Shown here piece after piece: positions 23,545-32,534 of a stretch of 64,000 bases of DNA (its first letter is position 1; the number at the start of each line of letters is the position of its first letter). The notes under the pieces are model-generated. The model was not told where the DNA came from. It did not search any database and saw only the letters and a list, made by a program, of their open reading frames with translations. Source of the DNA: Aldehydirespirator sp965116665 (GTDB lineage: Bacteria > Actinomycetota > Acidimicrobiia > Acidimicrobiales > Aldehydirespiratoraceae); the NCBI GenBank assembly GCA_965116665.1, contig OZ220709.1, forward strand, positions 1,736,001-1,800,000, written 5' to 3'. The position numbers were made by a program, and so were the translations under genes.

Positions 23545-24573
23545 TCAGGCTGCCTTGATCTCGGCGAGGATCGGCTCCCAGAGGTCGGCGTCGCTGACGC
23601 CGGCGTAGAACTGGAGCCGGTCGAGCGAGCCCCCGAAACGCTCGGCGATTCGGGCCGGCACATCGTGGGGTTCGGCCACGATGGCGAAGGCGTCGAGCAT
23701 CTCGTCGTCGATCACATCGCCCATCTCCTTCCACCTGCCCCGCTTCGACAGCCGGTTCAGCTCGGTCTGGGCGTCTCCCCAGCCGTGGTGCTCCAGGACG
23801 GACCGGTAGGCCGGGGTCGAGCCGTAGAAGGCGATCTGCTCGCGGGTCCGGGCGGCCTTGGCGGCCACTTCCTCCTCGCGGAAACCCGACACCACGAACA
23901 CCGGCATCGAGATCTGGAACTCGGAGCGGTCCCGACCGGCCTCGGCCAGGCCGGCATCCACGTTGGGCAAGGTCACCGCCCGCAGGTACTCGGCGGTCTG
24001 GAAGGCGTGGCAGACGAGTCCGTCGGCGGCCCGGCCCGCCACCCTGGTCATGAGCGGCCCGACCGCCGATATCAGGATGGGCGGCGGGGGCACTTCGATG
24101 GGGCCGGGACTGAACATGGGCGTCATGAGGGTGTGGCGGTAGAAGTCGCCCCGGAAGTTGAGGCGCTCCCCGGTCTGCCAGGCGTCCCAGATGGCCCTGA
24201 TCGCCTGGATCATCTCCTCCATGCGGGCCGCGGGCCGCGACCAGGGCATGGAGAAGCGCTTGGTGATGTGGGCCTGGATCTGGCTGCCCAGCCCCAGCAG
24301 GAACCGGCCTGACGACAGGGCCTGCAGATCCCAGGCGACATGGGCCAGCACCATCGGATTGCGGGCGAAGCCCACCGCGATGGCGGTCATCAACTCGATG
24401 CGCTCGGTCTGTTGGGCGGCCAGCGCCAGCGGCAGGAAAGGGTCGTGGCTGGTCTCAGCCGACAGCAGCCCGCTGTAGCCGTCCTGTTCCATTCGCCGGG
24501 CCCGGTCGCCGATGCCGGCCAGCTCGCGGCTGCTGGACGCCTCGGGCAGTCCGATCCACGCGTCGATCTTCAT
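23545..24573 (-). CDS. LLM class F420-dependent oxidoreductase
   Basis: The protein has 342 residues with the bacterial luciferase-like barrel: MKIDAWIGLP at the start, GLLSAETSHDPFLPLALAA, TAIAVGFARNPMVLAH, LSSGRFLLGLGSQIQAHITKRF and PPPILISAVGPLMTRVAGRAADG. This arrangement is typical of actinobacterial F420-dependent members (TIGR03617-like). It would transfer hydride between F420H2 and an unknown substrate. It is transcribed alone, divergent from the thioredoxin-like gene. Confidence 0.87.
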   Translation of the reverse strand: MKIDAWIGLPEASSSRELAGIGDRARRMEQDGYSGLLSAETSHDPFLPLALAAQQTERIELMTAIAVGFARNPMVLAHVAWDLQALSSGRFLLGLGSQIQAHITKRFSMPWSRPAARMEEMIQAIRAIWDAWQTGERLNFRGDFYRHTLMTPMFSPGPIEVPPPPILISAVGPLMTRVAGRAADGLVCHAFQTAEYLRAVTLPNVDAGLAEAGRDRSEFQISMPVFVVSGFREEEVAAKAARTREQIAFYGSTPAYRSVLEHHGWGDAQTELNRLSKRGRWKEMGDVIDDEMLDAFAIVAEPHDVPARIAERFGGSLDRLQFYAGVSDADLWEPILAEIKAA

Positions 24574-24683
24574 GCCGTTCTCCTAGGGCTGCGCCGTGCG
24601 GGTGCTACAGGATGCCCGGCCCCGCCGGCGTTCGGGCGGCGGGTGGCGTGATCGAGGCCCGGCCCGGCTACGTTGCGGTGCCC

Positions 24684-25403
24684 ATGGCCGACGTTACCGA
24701 CACGACATTCCAGGCCCAGGTGGTGGACCGGTCCCGCACCGTCCCTGTGATCGTGGACCTGTGGGCTTCCTGGTGCGAGCCCTGCCGCCAGCTCACTCCC
24801 ATCCTGGAGAAGGTCATCGCCGAGACCAACGGCGCGGTTGAGCTGGCCAAGGTCGACATCGAGGCCAACCCCGGCGTCGCTCAGGCCTTCCGGGTGCAGT
24901 CGATCCCCGCGGTCTACGCCATGGTGGACGGCCAAGTCGCCGACGGCTTCCTGGGGGCCCAGGGCGAGGCCGCGGTGCGCGAGTTCGTGCAGCGGTTCGT
25001 GCCGACGCCGGAGATGACCGAGGTGGAGCGGCTGATCGCGGCGGGCGATGAGGCGTCGCTGCGGGCCGCTCTCGAGATCGAGTCGGACAACTCCGATGTG
25101 GTGGCCGCGCTGGCGTCGCTGCTGATCGACGACGGCCGGGGCGCCGAGGCGATCACGTTGCTGGAGCGGGTCCCCGACACGCCCGAGATCCGGCGCTTGA
25201 TGGCCCTGGCCCGGGTGCTGGACTCCGAAGCCGCTCCGGGGGACGCCGTCGGGGACATCGAAGCCGAGCTGGCCGCGCTGCTGGCGACAGTTGGATCGGA
25301 CGAGGAAGCCCGTCAACGCTTCGTGGACCTGCTGGAGGTGCTCGGTCCCGACGACCCTCGCACCTCCGCCTGGCGCAAGCGCCTCTCCGCAGCCCTGTTC
25401 TGA
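24684..25403 (+). CDS. Thioredoxin-TPR protein (CnoX/YbbN-like)
   Basis: The protein has 239 residues from the chosen ATG. A thioredoxin domain (about 1-108) carries WCEPC (Cys31, Cys34) in VDLWASWCEPCRQLTPILE, and a C-terminal TPR-like helical region (about 115-239) follows. CnoX proteins combine a thioredoxin fold and TPR repeats as redox-regulated co-chaperones. The intact CxxC here suggests it can also do thiol-disulphide exchange. The frame extends upstream to 24612, but the family N-terminus fits 24684. It is followed by comEA on the same strand. Confidence 0.87.
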   Translation: MADVTDTTFQAQVVDRSRTVPVIVDLWASWCEPCRQLTPILEKVIAETNGAVELAKVDIEANPGVAQAFRVQSIPAVYAMVDGQVADGFLGAQGEAAVREFVQRFVPTPEMTEVERLIAAGDEASLRAALEIESDNSDVVAALASLLIDDGRGAEAITLLERVPDTPEIRRLMALARVLDSEAAPGDAVGDIEAELAALLATVGSDEEARQRFVDLLEVLGPDDPRTSAWRKRLSAALF

Positions 25404-25539
25404 GCATCGCGGTGGGGACACTGGGCGTGCTGGTGTCATGAGCGCGCCGCGGTTGCCGTCTGTGCGCCGCTAGCCTCACGGACGGCTAGCCGGCCGCCTC
25501 CCGTGTCGGTCTGATTGCAAGCGGCGCGGGAGACACGGG

Positions 25540-26268
25540 GTGCGCACGCCGGCGGATCACCACGACGAGCGCAGAGCGCCGGTCCTTTCCTCGCTGTCAC
25601 CGGGGACCCTGGCCGACCGTCTCGGCGTGTCGGCCGCGACGGTGGTGCTCGGCGCGCTCGGGGTGTTGGCCGCCGCGGTAGGGGGCTGGTGGGCGCTGCG
25701 CCCTCCTCCCGGACCCGACCCGGCAGAGATCCTTCCCATGGCCGGGTCGGTCCCGATCCCCACTCCGGCTCCGCCGCCGACCCCGGCTCCGGAGACCGCC
25801 CTGATCGTGGTCGATGTCGCGGGCGCGGTGGCCCGCCCCGGAGTCCACGAACTCCCCGTCTCGAGCCGGGTGGCGGACGCGGTCGACGCCGCGGGCGGGT
25901 TCAGCGCTGACGCCGACCGCGTCCGGCTCAACCTGGCGGAGCCGCTGGTCGACGGGTCGCGTGTCTGGGTGCCGGCCGTCGGCGAGGCATCGGCGCCGGA
26001 GCTTGTGCCCGTCGTCACCGGGCCCGGTGGCGGTGGCCGGCCCGGCGGGGGCGACGGGGACGCATCCGCGCCGGTGGACATCAACGCCGCCGACGCGTCG
26101 AGGCTGGAGGCGCTGCCCGGCATCGGCCCGTCGCTGGCGGCGGCCATCGTTGAGCACCGGCAACGCAACGGGCCGTTCGCGAGCGTCGACGAGTTGGTCG
26201 AGGTCTCCGGGATCGGACCGGTCAAGCTCGAGCAGATCCGCCCGGCGGCCACGGTGGCCGGCCGGTGA
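25540..26268 (+). CDS. comEA: Competence protein ComEA (SLBB plus helix-hairpin-helix)
   Basis: The protein has 242 residues: one membrane helix (about residues 30-50), a long Pro-rich linker, an SLBB domain (VDVAGAVARPGVHELP onward) and a C-terminal double helix-hairpin-helix (VDINAADASRLEALPGIGPSLAAAIVEH, then VSGIGPVKLEQI). ComEA binds incoming double-stranded DNA outside the membrane during natural transformation. GTG start at 25540 has GGGAG seven bases upstream. Its stop overlaps the start of comEC by four bases (GTGA), confirming an operon. Confidence 0.9.
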   Translation: MRTPADHHDERRAPVLSSLSPGTLADRLGVSAATVVLGALGVLAAAVGGWWALRPPPGPDPAEILPMAGSVPIPTPAPPPTPAPETALIVVDVAGAVARPGVHELPVSSRVADAVDAAGGFSADADRVRLNLAEPLVDGSRVWVPAVGEASAPELVPVVTGPGGGGRPGGGDGDASAPVDINAADASRLEALPGIGPSLAAAIVEHRQRNGPFASVDELVEVSGIGPVKLEQIRPAATVAGR

Positions 26269-28064
26269 CGCCCCCCGGGTTGACGTGGCTCAAGAGCCCG
26301 ACGGCGATGCCTTACGCGGCCGCGGCCGGCGCGGTGCTCGGATCATGGCTGCTGGTCGGGGTCCCGCTCGCGCTGGCGTTGGCGCTGGCCGCGGCCTGCG
26401 CATGGAAGCCGAGCCCGCTGCTCGCCTTCTTGGTGTTCGCGGCCTTCGCCGGGTTCTTCGGGGCCCGGGCCGTCGACGGGCTGGCCGAGTCCCCGCAGGG
26501 CCGCATCGAGGGCTGGGTGACGCTTCTCGACGATCCCCGGCCGCTCGGCCCCAACGGCATCCGGGTCACGATCCGGCACTCCGGCGCCCGAGTCGAGGCC
26601 CGCGCCTACGGTGCGGTCGCCGGACGCCTGGACGACGCCCTGGCCGGCGAGCGGGTACAGGTCTCGGGGATCGCCCGTCCCGCCACCAGCGACTGGCACC
26701 GGTGGCGTCACGTTGCCGCCACCCTGACCGTCGACACGGTCGGCGACCGGGCGGGAGCTGCACCGGTGGCCGCCTTCGCCAACCGCATAAGGCGACTACT
26801 GGAGTCCGGAGCAACGAGCCTGTCCCACGACAGCCGGGCCATGTTCGCGGGGATGGTCTACGGGGACGACCGCGGCCAGTCTCCCCGGTTGTACGACGAC
26901 TTCCGGGCCGCGGGACTGGGCCATCTGCTGGTGGTGTCGGGCCAGAACGTTGCCTTCGTGCTCGCCCTGGCCTCGCCGCTGGCGGTCCGGGCTCGTCCGG
27001 GGGTCCGGATGGTGGTGCTGCTGGCCCTGCTGGGGGTGTTCGCTCTGTTGACCCGCTTCGAGCCGTCGGTGCTGCGGGCCGTGGCCATGGCCGGCACAGC
27101 CGTCACCAGCGCAGCCCTCGGACGACCCGAGACCGGCCGCCGGACGCTGGCTTGGGCTGTGGCCGGAGTGCTGGTGGCCGATCCGTTCCTGGTGCGAGTG
27201 CTGGCCTTCCAGCTCTCGGTGTGCGCCACCTGCGGCCTGCTGTGGATCACTCCGGTACTGGCCGAGATGCTGCCGGGCCCACGCCCGCTGCGGCTGGCGG
27301 CCGCCACCACCGCGGGCGCCCAGCTGGCGGTCATGCCGCTGCTGGTGGCCGTCTTCGGCACCGTGCCGCTGGCTTCGCTGCCCGCCAATGTGGCCGCCGG
27401 ACCTGCCTCGGCGCCGGTGATGATGTGGGGCCTCACCGGCGGCTTGGGCGCAGGCCTGGTTGGGGGATGGCCGGCTTGGCTGATCCATCGGCCGACTGCC
27501 GCGCTGCTGTGGTGGATCGGGGCGGTGGCGAAGGCCGCCGCGGCCGCTCCGCCGGCCGTGCTCGGCGCCGGAGGGGCGGCCGCCGTCGGGATCGGGGTAG
27601 TCCTCGTGTTGGCCTCACGGAGACTGGAGCGGCCCAGAGGGCTGGCGCCGGCGGGCGGGGCTCTGGTGGCGGTCGCCTTTGTGGTCAGTGTCTTGACGGC
27701 GGCCTCGCCTGCCTCCGGCTGGTCCGAGACGGAGGGAGCCCGGGTGCTCCATTATGAGACAGCCACGGTGGTGGTGCTCGACGGGTCGGTGCGGCCAGAG
27801 AGGCTGCTGGAGTCGCTACGGCTGGCCGGCGTGCGTCGAGCCGACCTAGTGGTGGCCTCCAGCGGTGGAGCCTCCGACGCCCACGCCGTGCTGGCTCTCA
27901 AGGACCGGTATCGGAGCGCGACCGTGGTCGCGCCGCCGCTGCACCGGGTTCCGCACGCTCGCACGGTGCGGACGGGATCGGTGGTCCTGGCGGGCGATGT
28001 GGAGCTGGAGGTCGTCGGCGAAGGGCCTCCACTTGATGTTGTCGCCCGAACTTCCGGCGGTTGA
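26265..28064 (+). CDS. comEC: ComEC/Rec2-like DNA uptake channel protein
   Basis: The protein has 599 residues. An N-terminal membrane and OB-like part (about 1-165) is followed by the Competence domain, with MVYGDDRGQSPRLYDDFRAAGLGHLLVVSGQNVAF and many membrane helices to about residue 470. The C-terminal 110 residues are where ComEC proteins carry a metallo-beta-lactamase-like domain, but they are short and the zinc motif HxHxDH is not visible. It would form the inner-membrane channel for single-stranded DNA. Whether the missing nuclease motif matters is unknown; shortened ComEC forms exist in other bacteria. It overlaps comEA and precedes holA by 90 bases. Confidence 0.87.
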   Translation: MTPPGLTWLKSPTAMPYAAAAGAVLGSWLLVGVPLALALALAAACAWKPSPLLAFLVFAAFAGFFGARAVDGLAESPQGRIEGWVTLLDDPRPLGPNGIRVTIRHSGARVEARAYGAVAGRLDDALAGERVQVSGIARPATSDWHRWRHVAATLTVDTVGDRAGAAPVAAFANRIRRLLESGATSLSHDSRAMFAGMVYGDDRGQSPRLYDDFRAAGLGHLLVVSGQNVAFVLALASPLAVRARPGVRMVVLLALLGVFALLTRFEPSVLRAVAMAGTAVTSAALGRPETGRRTLAWAVAGVLVADPFLVRVLAFQLSVCATCGLLWITPVLAEMLPGPRPLRLAAATTAGAQLAVMPLLVAVFGTVPLASLPANVAAGPASAPVMMWGLTGGLGAGLVGGWPAWLIHRPTAALLWWIGAVAKAAAAAPPAVLGAGGAAAVGIGVVLVLASRRLERPRGLAPAGGALVAVAFVVSVLTAASPASGWSETEGARVLHYETATVVVLDGSVRPERLLESLRLAGVRRADLVVASSGGASDAHAVLALKDRYRSATVVAPPLHRVPHARTVRTGSVVLAGDVELEVVGEGPPLDVVARTSGG

Positions 28065-28154
28065 GGGGGATATGTCCCCGTTTCCTCCGGAAGATCAGGC
28101 CGCCGCCGGGCGCAGCCGCGCCGAGTCGTCGGGTGGCCGTATCATCCGGCCACT

Positions 28155-29171
28155 ATGAGCGTCCAGCTCGTCACCGGCGACGACCCCGTGCTGCTCACCG
28201 AGGCGGTCGCCAGGATCGTCAAGGAGACGCTGGGCGACGAGGACCGCAGCCTGGCGCTGGAGCAGCTCGACGAGACGACCCTGCGGGACCCCGACGGAGG
28301 ATGGAGCCTCGCGCCGCTGGTGGACGCGGCCCAGACCGAGCCGTTCCTGACCCTGCGGCGGGTGGTGGTGGGCCGCCACCTGGCCCGGTTCTCCCGCAAG
28401 GGCCAGTGCGACGACATGGTGCGCCTGCTGGAGACCCTCCCGGCCACCACCGACCTGATCCTGGTGTGGGAGAGGGGAGTGGACCCCGTCATGGGCGGTC
28501 GGCTGCCCGCGATCCCCAAGGAACTCGCGGCCGCGGTGAAGGCCGCCGGGGGCGCCAAGTCGGACGTCAACCCGCCCACCCGCAAGTCCGACGCCGGAAA
28601 ATGGCTGCGCGACCAGCTGAACCGGTCGAGCCTGAGGTTCGAGCCGGCCGCGGTGGCGGCCGTGGAAGACCTGGTGGGCGCCGACCGGGGGAACGTGGTC
28701 GGGCTGCTCCGGACCCTGGAGGGAGCCCTCGGCGCGGGCGGCACCGTCACCGCCGACGATGTGGCCGTCTACGGCGGAGACGCCGGCTCGGTCGTGCCGT
28801 GGGAGCTCGACGACGCCATCGACCGCGGCGACATCACGGCCGCCCTCAAGGTCCTGCACCGCCTGCTGCCGTCACGCCATCCCCTCCAGCTGCTGGCGGC
28901 GCTGCACGGCCGGTACCAGCGCATGCTGCGCCTCGACGGCGCCGGCGTGGCCGACGAGCACCAGGCCGCGGCGATGCTGGGAATGAAGGGCTCTACCTTC
29001 CCGGCCCGCAAGATCCTCGGGCAGACCCGCAAACTGGGATCGGACAAGGTCGCCCGGGCCATCCGGCTGCTAGCCGACGCCGACCTTGCGCTGCGCGGAA
29101 CGGTCGACTGGCCCGACGAACTGGTGCTGGAGGTGCTGGTGGCCCGGCTGGCCGCGCTGTCGTCGCGCTGA
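28155..29171 (+). CDS. holA: DNA polymerase III subunit delta
   Basis: The protein has 338 residues, standard for HolA. It begins VQLVTGDDPVLLTEAVARIVKE, shows the degenerate AAA+ fold without Walker motifs, and ends with the collar-domain pattern LLPSRHPLQLLAALHGRYQRMLRLDGAG...GMKGSTFPARKILGQTRKLG. It opens and loads the beta clamp as part of the clamp loader. The order comEA-comEC-holA-rpsT is widely conserved. Confidence 0.92.
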   Translation: MSVQLVTGDDPVLLTEAVARIVKETLGDEDRSLALEQLDETTLRDPDGGWSLAPLVDAAQTEPFLTLRRVVVGRHLARFSRKGQCDDMVRLLETLPATTDLILVWERGVDPVMGGRLPAIPKELAAAVKAAGGAKSDVNPPTRKSDAGKWLRDQLNRSSLRFEPAAVAAVEDLVGADRGNVVGLLRTLEGALGAGGTVTADDVAVYGGDAGSVVPWELDDAIDRGDITAALKVLHRLLPSRHPLQLLAALHGRYQRMLRLDGAGVADEHQAAAMLGMKGSTFPARKILGQTRKLGSDKVARAIRLLADADLALRGTVDWPDELVLEVLVARLAALSSR

Positions 29172-29244
29172 CCTCATGCCGAACCCTGCCGCGAGCCCGA
29201 TCGCGCCGCGGGAAGGTCAAGGGTGTCTCGGCCGGAGCGTCGAC

Positions 29245-29508
29245 TCAGCCGGGCTGGCGCTGGATCTGCCGGATCAGGCGGCTCTTGCGCCGGGCGGCCG
29301 TGTTCTTGTGGATGACGCCCCTGGCGGCGGCCTTGTCGATGCGCTTCACCGCCAGCCGCAGCGACTCCTCCGCGGTCTCGTCGCCATGCTCGGCAGCATC
29401 GATAGCGGCCTTGGTCCGGGTGTTGACCTCCGAACGGACAGCCCGGTTGCGGAGCCGGCGCTTCTCGTTCTGCCGGTTGCGCTTGATCTGGGACTTGATG
29501 TTGGCCAC
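29245..29508 (-). CDS. rpsT: 30S ribosomal protein S20
   Basis: The protein has 87 residues, normal for S20. The start VANIKSQIKRNRQNEKRRLRN and the end VIHKNTAARRKSRLIRQIQ are diagnostic. It binds the 5' domain of 16S rRNA. The GTG at 29508 is chosen by family length; the frame stays open to 29580 but the extra residues have no match. It is convergent with holA and divergent from lepA. Confidence 0.95.
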   Translation of the reverse strand: MANIKSQIKRNRQNEKRRLRNRAVRSEVNTRTKAAIDAAEHGDETAEESLRLAVKRIDKAAARGVIHKNTAARRKSRLIRQIQRQPG

Positions 29509-29699
29509 GCTCACCTGCCGGTCATCTAGGGGCCGTCGAGGCCGACCGACGAGGCTACCGCCCCGGCCGGGTCGTCCCACCGCGGCACCGGCAGGAGGCG
29601 TCGGTAGTCTGAGCGCGCACCTCAGGCGCCGGATCCGAGCCGAGCGGAGCCCTGTGGACCTGCACCCGAAGCTGCCGGCGCCGCCCGATCGAGAGCCCT

Positions 29700-31484
29700 A
29701 TGGACCTGCACCGCATCCGCAACACGTCGATCATCGCCCACATCGACCACGGCAAGTCCACCCTGGCCGACCGCATGCTGGAACTGACCGGCGCGGTGGA
29801 CGCCAGGGAGATGCGCGAGCAGTACCTCGACTCGATGGACCTCGAGCGCGAGCGCGGCATCACCATCAAGCTCCAGTCGGTGAGGCTCAGCTGGCGTGAT
29901 CACATCGTCAACCTCATCGACACGCCCGGCCACGTCGACTTCAGCTACGAGGTGAGCCGCTCGCTGGCCGCCTGCGAGTCGGTGATCCTGGTGGTGGACG
30001 CGGCCCAGGGCATCGAGGCCCAGACCCTGGCCAACTGCTACCAGGCCATGGAGAGCGACCTCGACGTGGTGGCCGTGGTCAACAAGATCGACCTGCCCGC
30101 GGCCGAACCGGACCGCTGCGCCGAGGAGATCGAGCGCGTCCTCGGGATCGACGCGGCCGACGTGCTGCGCATCTCGGCCAAGACCGGCGACGGGGTGTCC
30201 GAGCTGCTCGACGCCGTGGTGGAGCGCACCCCGCCGCCCCAGGGATCCGCCGACGCGCCCCTTCAGGCGCTCATCTTCGATTCGCACTTCGACCAGTACC
30301 GGGGGGTGGTGTCGTCGGTGCGGGTCGTCAACGGGGTGCTGGCCGCCGACGCCCGGGTTCGCTTCATGCAGGCCGGCACGGTCCACAACGCCGACGAGGT
30401 GGGGGTGCGCACCCCGGCCAACGAGGTGGTGGAGCGCCTCGGTCCCGGCGAGACCGGGTACCTGATCGCCGGGATCAAGGACGTGGGCGAGGCCCGCTCC
30501 GGTGAGACCGTCACCGACGAGGCCCGGCCCGCGGCCGGGCCGCTGGAGGGGTACTCAGAGCCCAAGCCGATGGTCTTCTCGGGTCTGTATCCCACCGAGG
30601 GCGACGACTTCACCAACCTCCGGGCGGCCCTGTCGAAGCTGCGCCTCAACGACGCCGGGTTCACCTACGAGCCGGAGACCTCGGGCGCGCTCGGCTTCGG
30701 CTTCCGCTGCGGTTTCCTGGGGTTGCTGCACATGGAGATCGTCCGCGAGCGGCTCGAGCGCGAGTTCGACCTGGCCCTGATCTCCACCGCGCCGTCGGTG
30801 AAGTACCGGGTGACGATGACCAGCGGCGAGGTCGTTGGAGTGTCCAACCCGTCCGACATGCCCCCTGCCGGCCAGACAGCGGCGGTGGCCGAGCCGTACC
30901 TGATGGTGGCGCTGATCACGCCGACCGACTACACGGGCACCCTCATGGAGCTGTGCCAGTCCCGGCGGGGCGAGCTGGCCCGCATGGAGTACCTGTCCCC
31001 GGAGCGGGTAGAGCTGCGCTACCGGCTGCCGCTGGCCGAGGTGGTGATCGACTTCTTCGACCAGCTCAAGAGCCGCACCCAGGGCTACGCCAGCCTCGAC
31101 TACGAGCCCGACGGCTACGACGAGGCCGACCTCGTGAAGGTGGACGTGCTGCTGCAGGGTGTGCCGGTGGACGCCTTTTCCACCGTGGTGCACCGCGACA
31201 AGGCCTACACCTACGGCCGGGCCATGGTCGGCCGCCTGCGGGAGCTGATTCCCCGCCAGCAGTTCGAGGTGCCCATCCAGGCCGCCATCGGCGGTCGCAT
31301 CATCGCCCGTGAGACCGTCAAGGCGTACCGCAAGGACGTCACCGCCAAGCTCTACGGCGGCGACGTCACCCGCAAACGCAAGCTCCTCGAGAAGCAGAAG
31401 CAGGGCAAGAAGCGGATGAAGAGCATCGGGCGGGTCGACATCCCCCAGGAGGCCTTCATCTCGGCGCTCACGCTGGACGGGTAG
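29700..31484 (+). CDS. lepA: Elongation factor 4 (LepA)
   Basis: The protein has 594 residues. GTPase motifs are in order: G1 AHIDHGKST, switch region RERGITIK, G3 DTPGHVDF, G4 NKID. Domains II, III and V follow, and the LepA-specific C-terminal domain ends GKKRMKSIGRVDIPQEAFISAL. It back-translocates or remodels stalled ribosomes. It is followed by hrcA after 10 bases. Confidence 0.96.
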   Translation: MDLHRIRNTSIIAHIDHGKSTLADRMLELTGAVDAREMREQYLDSMDLERERGITIKLQSVRLSWRDHIVNLIDTPGHVDFSYEVSRSLAACESVILVVDAAQGIEAQTLANCYQAMESDLDVVAVVNKIDLPAAEPDRCAEEIERVLGIDAADVLRISAKTGDGVSELLDAVVERTPPPQGSADAPLQALIFDSHFDQYRGVVSSVRVVNGVLAADARVRFMQAGTVHNADEVGVRTPANEVVERLGPGETGYLIAGIKDVGEARSGETVTDEARPAAGPLEGYSEPKPMVFSGLYPTEGDDFTNLRAALSKLRLNDAGFTYEPETSGALGFGFRCGFLGLLHMEIVRERLEREFDLALISTAPSVKYRVTMTSGEVVGVSNPSDMPPAGQTAAVAEPYLMVALITPTDYTGTLMELCQSRRGELARMEYLSPERVELRYRLPLAEVVIDFFDQLKSRTQGYASLDYEPDGYDEADLVKVDVLLQGVPVDAFSTVVHRDKAYTYGRAMVGRLRELIPRQQFEVPIQAAIGGRIIARETVKAYRKDVTAKLYGGDVTRKRKLLEKQKQGKKRMKSIGRVDIPQEAFISALTLDG

Positions 31485-31494
31485 CATCTGCGGC

Positions 31495-32487
31495 ATGCTC
31501 GACGACCGCAAGGCCACCATCCTCTACGCCGTCGTTCAGGAGTACATCCGCACCGCCCAGCCGGTGGGCTCGGTCCGGGTGGCGCGTTCGCCCGGAGTCG
31601 AAGCGTCGCCGGCCACGGTGCGCAGCGAGATGGCCGCGCTGTCGGACCAGCAGTACCTCGTCCAGCCCCACACCAGCGCCGGCCGGGTGCCCACCGACAA
31701 GGGCTACCGCTTCTTCGTCGACCAGTGGCGCCGGCGCTCGCCCGCGCCCACCCTCGACGCCGTCGACCGCCAGCAGGTGAACGACTTCTTCTCGGTCTCC
31801 CATGGCGGCTTCGAGTCGATACTGAGCGACACCACCGGGCTGCTGTCGGCCCTGACCGACTGGACCGCGGTGGTGGTGGCGCCCAGCCCCGCGGCGGCCA
31901 CCGTCCGTTCGGCCCAGCTGGTGGACCTGGCTACGGGCACGGTGATGGTGGTGGCGGTCATGTCCAACGGCGCCATCGAGAAGCGCACCATCGAGGTGCC
32001 CGTCGACACTTCGCCGGAGGTGGTGGCCGACGCATCCCTGCGGCTGGCCCGGCGGGTGGTCGGCCACACCTTGGCCGACATCGGGGAGTGCGACGAGCTC
32101 GATGACCGGCTCCTGGCCGCGGCTCTCACCGCTTTGCGGGAGGCCCGGGCCCACCATGAGGTGTTCGTCGGGGGCACCTCCAAGCTGGCGGCCGCCTTCG
32201 ACGCGGTCGAGCAGTTGAGCGACGTCCTGGGCCTTCTGGAGAAGCAGCTGGTGGTGGTCACGCTGATGCGCAGGGTGCTCGACCGGGGTCTGCGGGTGGC
32301 CATCGGCGAGGAGACCGGCGTGCCCTCGCTGGCGGACTGCTCGCTGGTGCTGGCCCCGTACAGCACCGAAGGCACCGACGGCGGGACCATCGGCGTCATC
32401 GGGCCGACAAGGATGGACTATCCGCAGGCGCTCTCGGCGGTGGCCGCCGTGAGCAGCCGGCTGGGACCGGCCCTGAGCGAATCGTAG
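31495..32487 (+). CDS. hrcA: Heat-inducible transcription repressor HrcA
   Basis: The protein has 330 residues. The N-terminal winged helix shows YIRTAQPVGSVRVARSPGVEASPATVRSEMAAL, then the HrcA pattern HTSAGRVPTDKGYRFFVD, and the C-terminal GAF-like domain ends GVIGPTRMDYPQALSAVAAVS. HrcA represses chaperone operons by binding CIRCE elements; I see no CIRCE palindrome upstream of hrcA or dnaJ here, so its target may be elsewhere (for example groESL). It lies 47 bases upstream of dnaJ. Confidence 0.95.
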   Translation: MLDDRKATILYAVVQEYIRTAQPVGSVRVARSPGVEASPATVRSEMAALSDQQYLVQPHTSAGRVPTDKGYRFFVDQWRRRSPAPTLDAVDRQQVNDFFSVSHGGFESILSDTTGLLSALTDWTAVVVAPSPAAATVRSAQLVDLATGTVMVVAVMSNGAIEKRTIEVPVDTSPEVVADASLRLARRVVGHTLADIGECDELDDRLLAAALTALREARAHHEVFVGGTSKLAAAFDAVEQLSDVLGLLEKQLVVVTLMRRVLDRGLRVAIGEETGVPSLADCSLVLAPYSTEGTDGGTIGVIGPTRMDYPQALSAVAAVSSRLGPALSES

Positions 32488-32534
32488 AGATGGTCGGTCG
32501 CGGCCGGGCTGTGCCAACAATGGGCGTTCTGTAG

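Noticed and set aside
24612..24683. Upstream start for the thioredoxin-like gene
   Set aside because: The extra 24 residues have no similarity to the family, while the ATG at 24684 gives a normal thioredoxin N-terminus.
31485..32534. CIRCE operator near hrcA or dnaJ
   Set aside because: I looked for TTAGCACTC-N9-GAGTGCTAA or close variants and found none.
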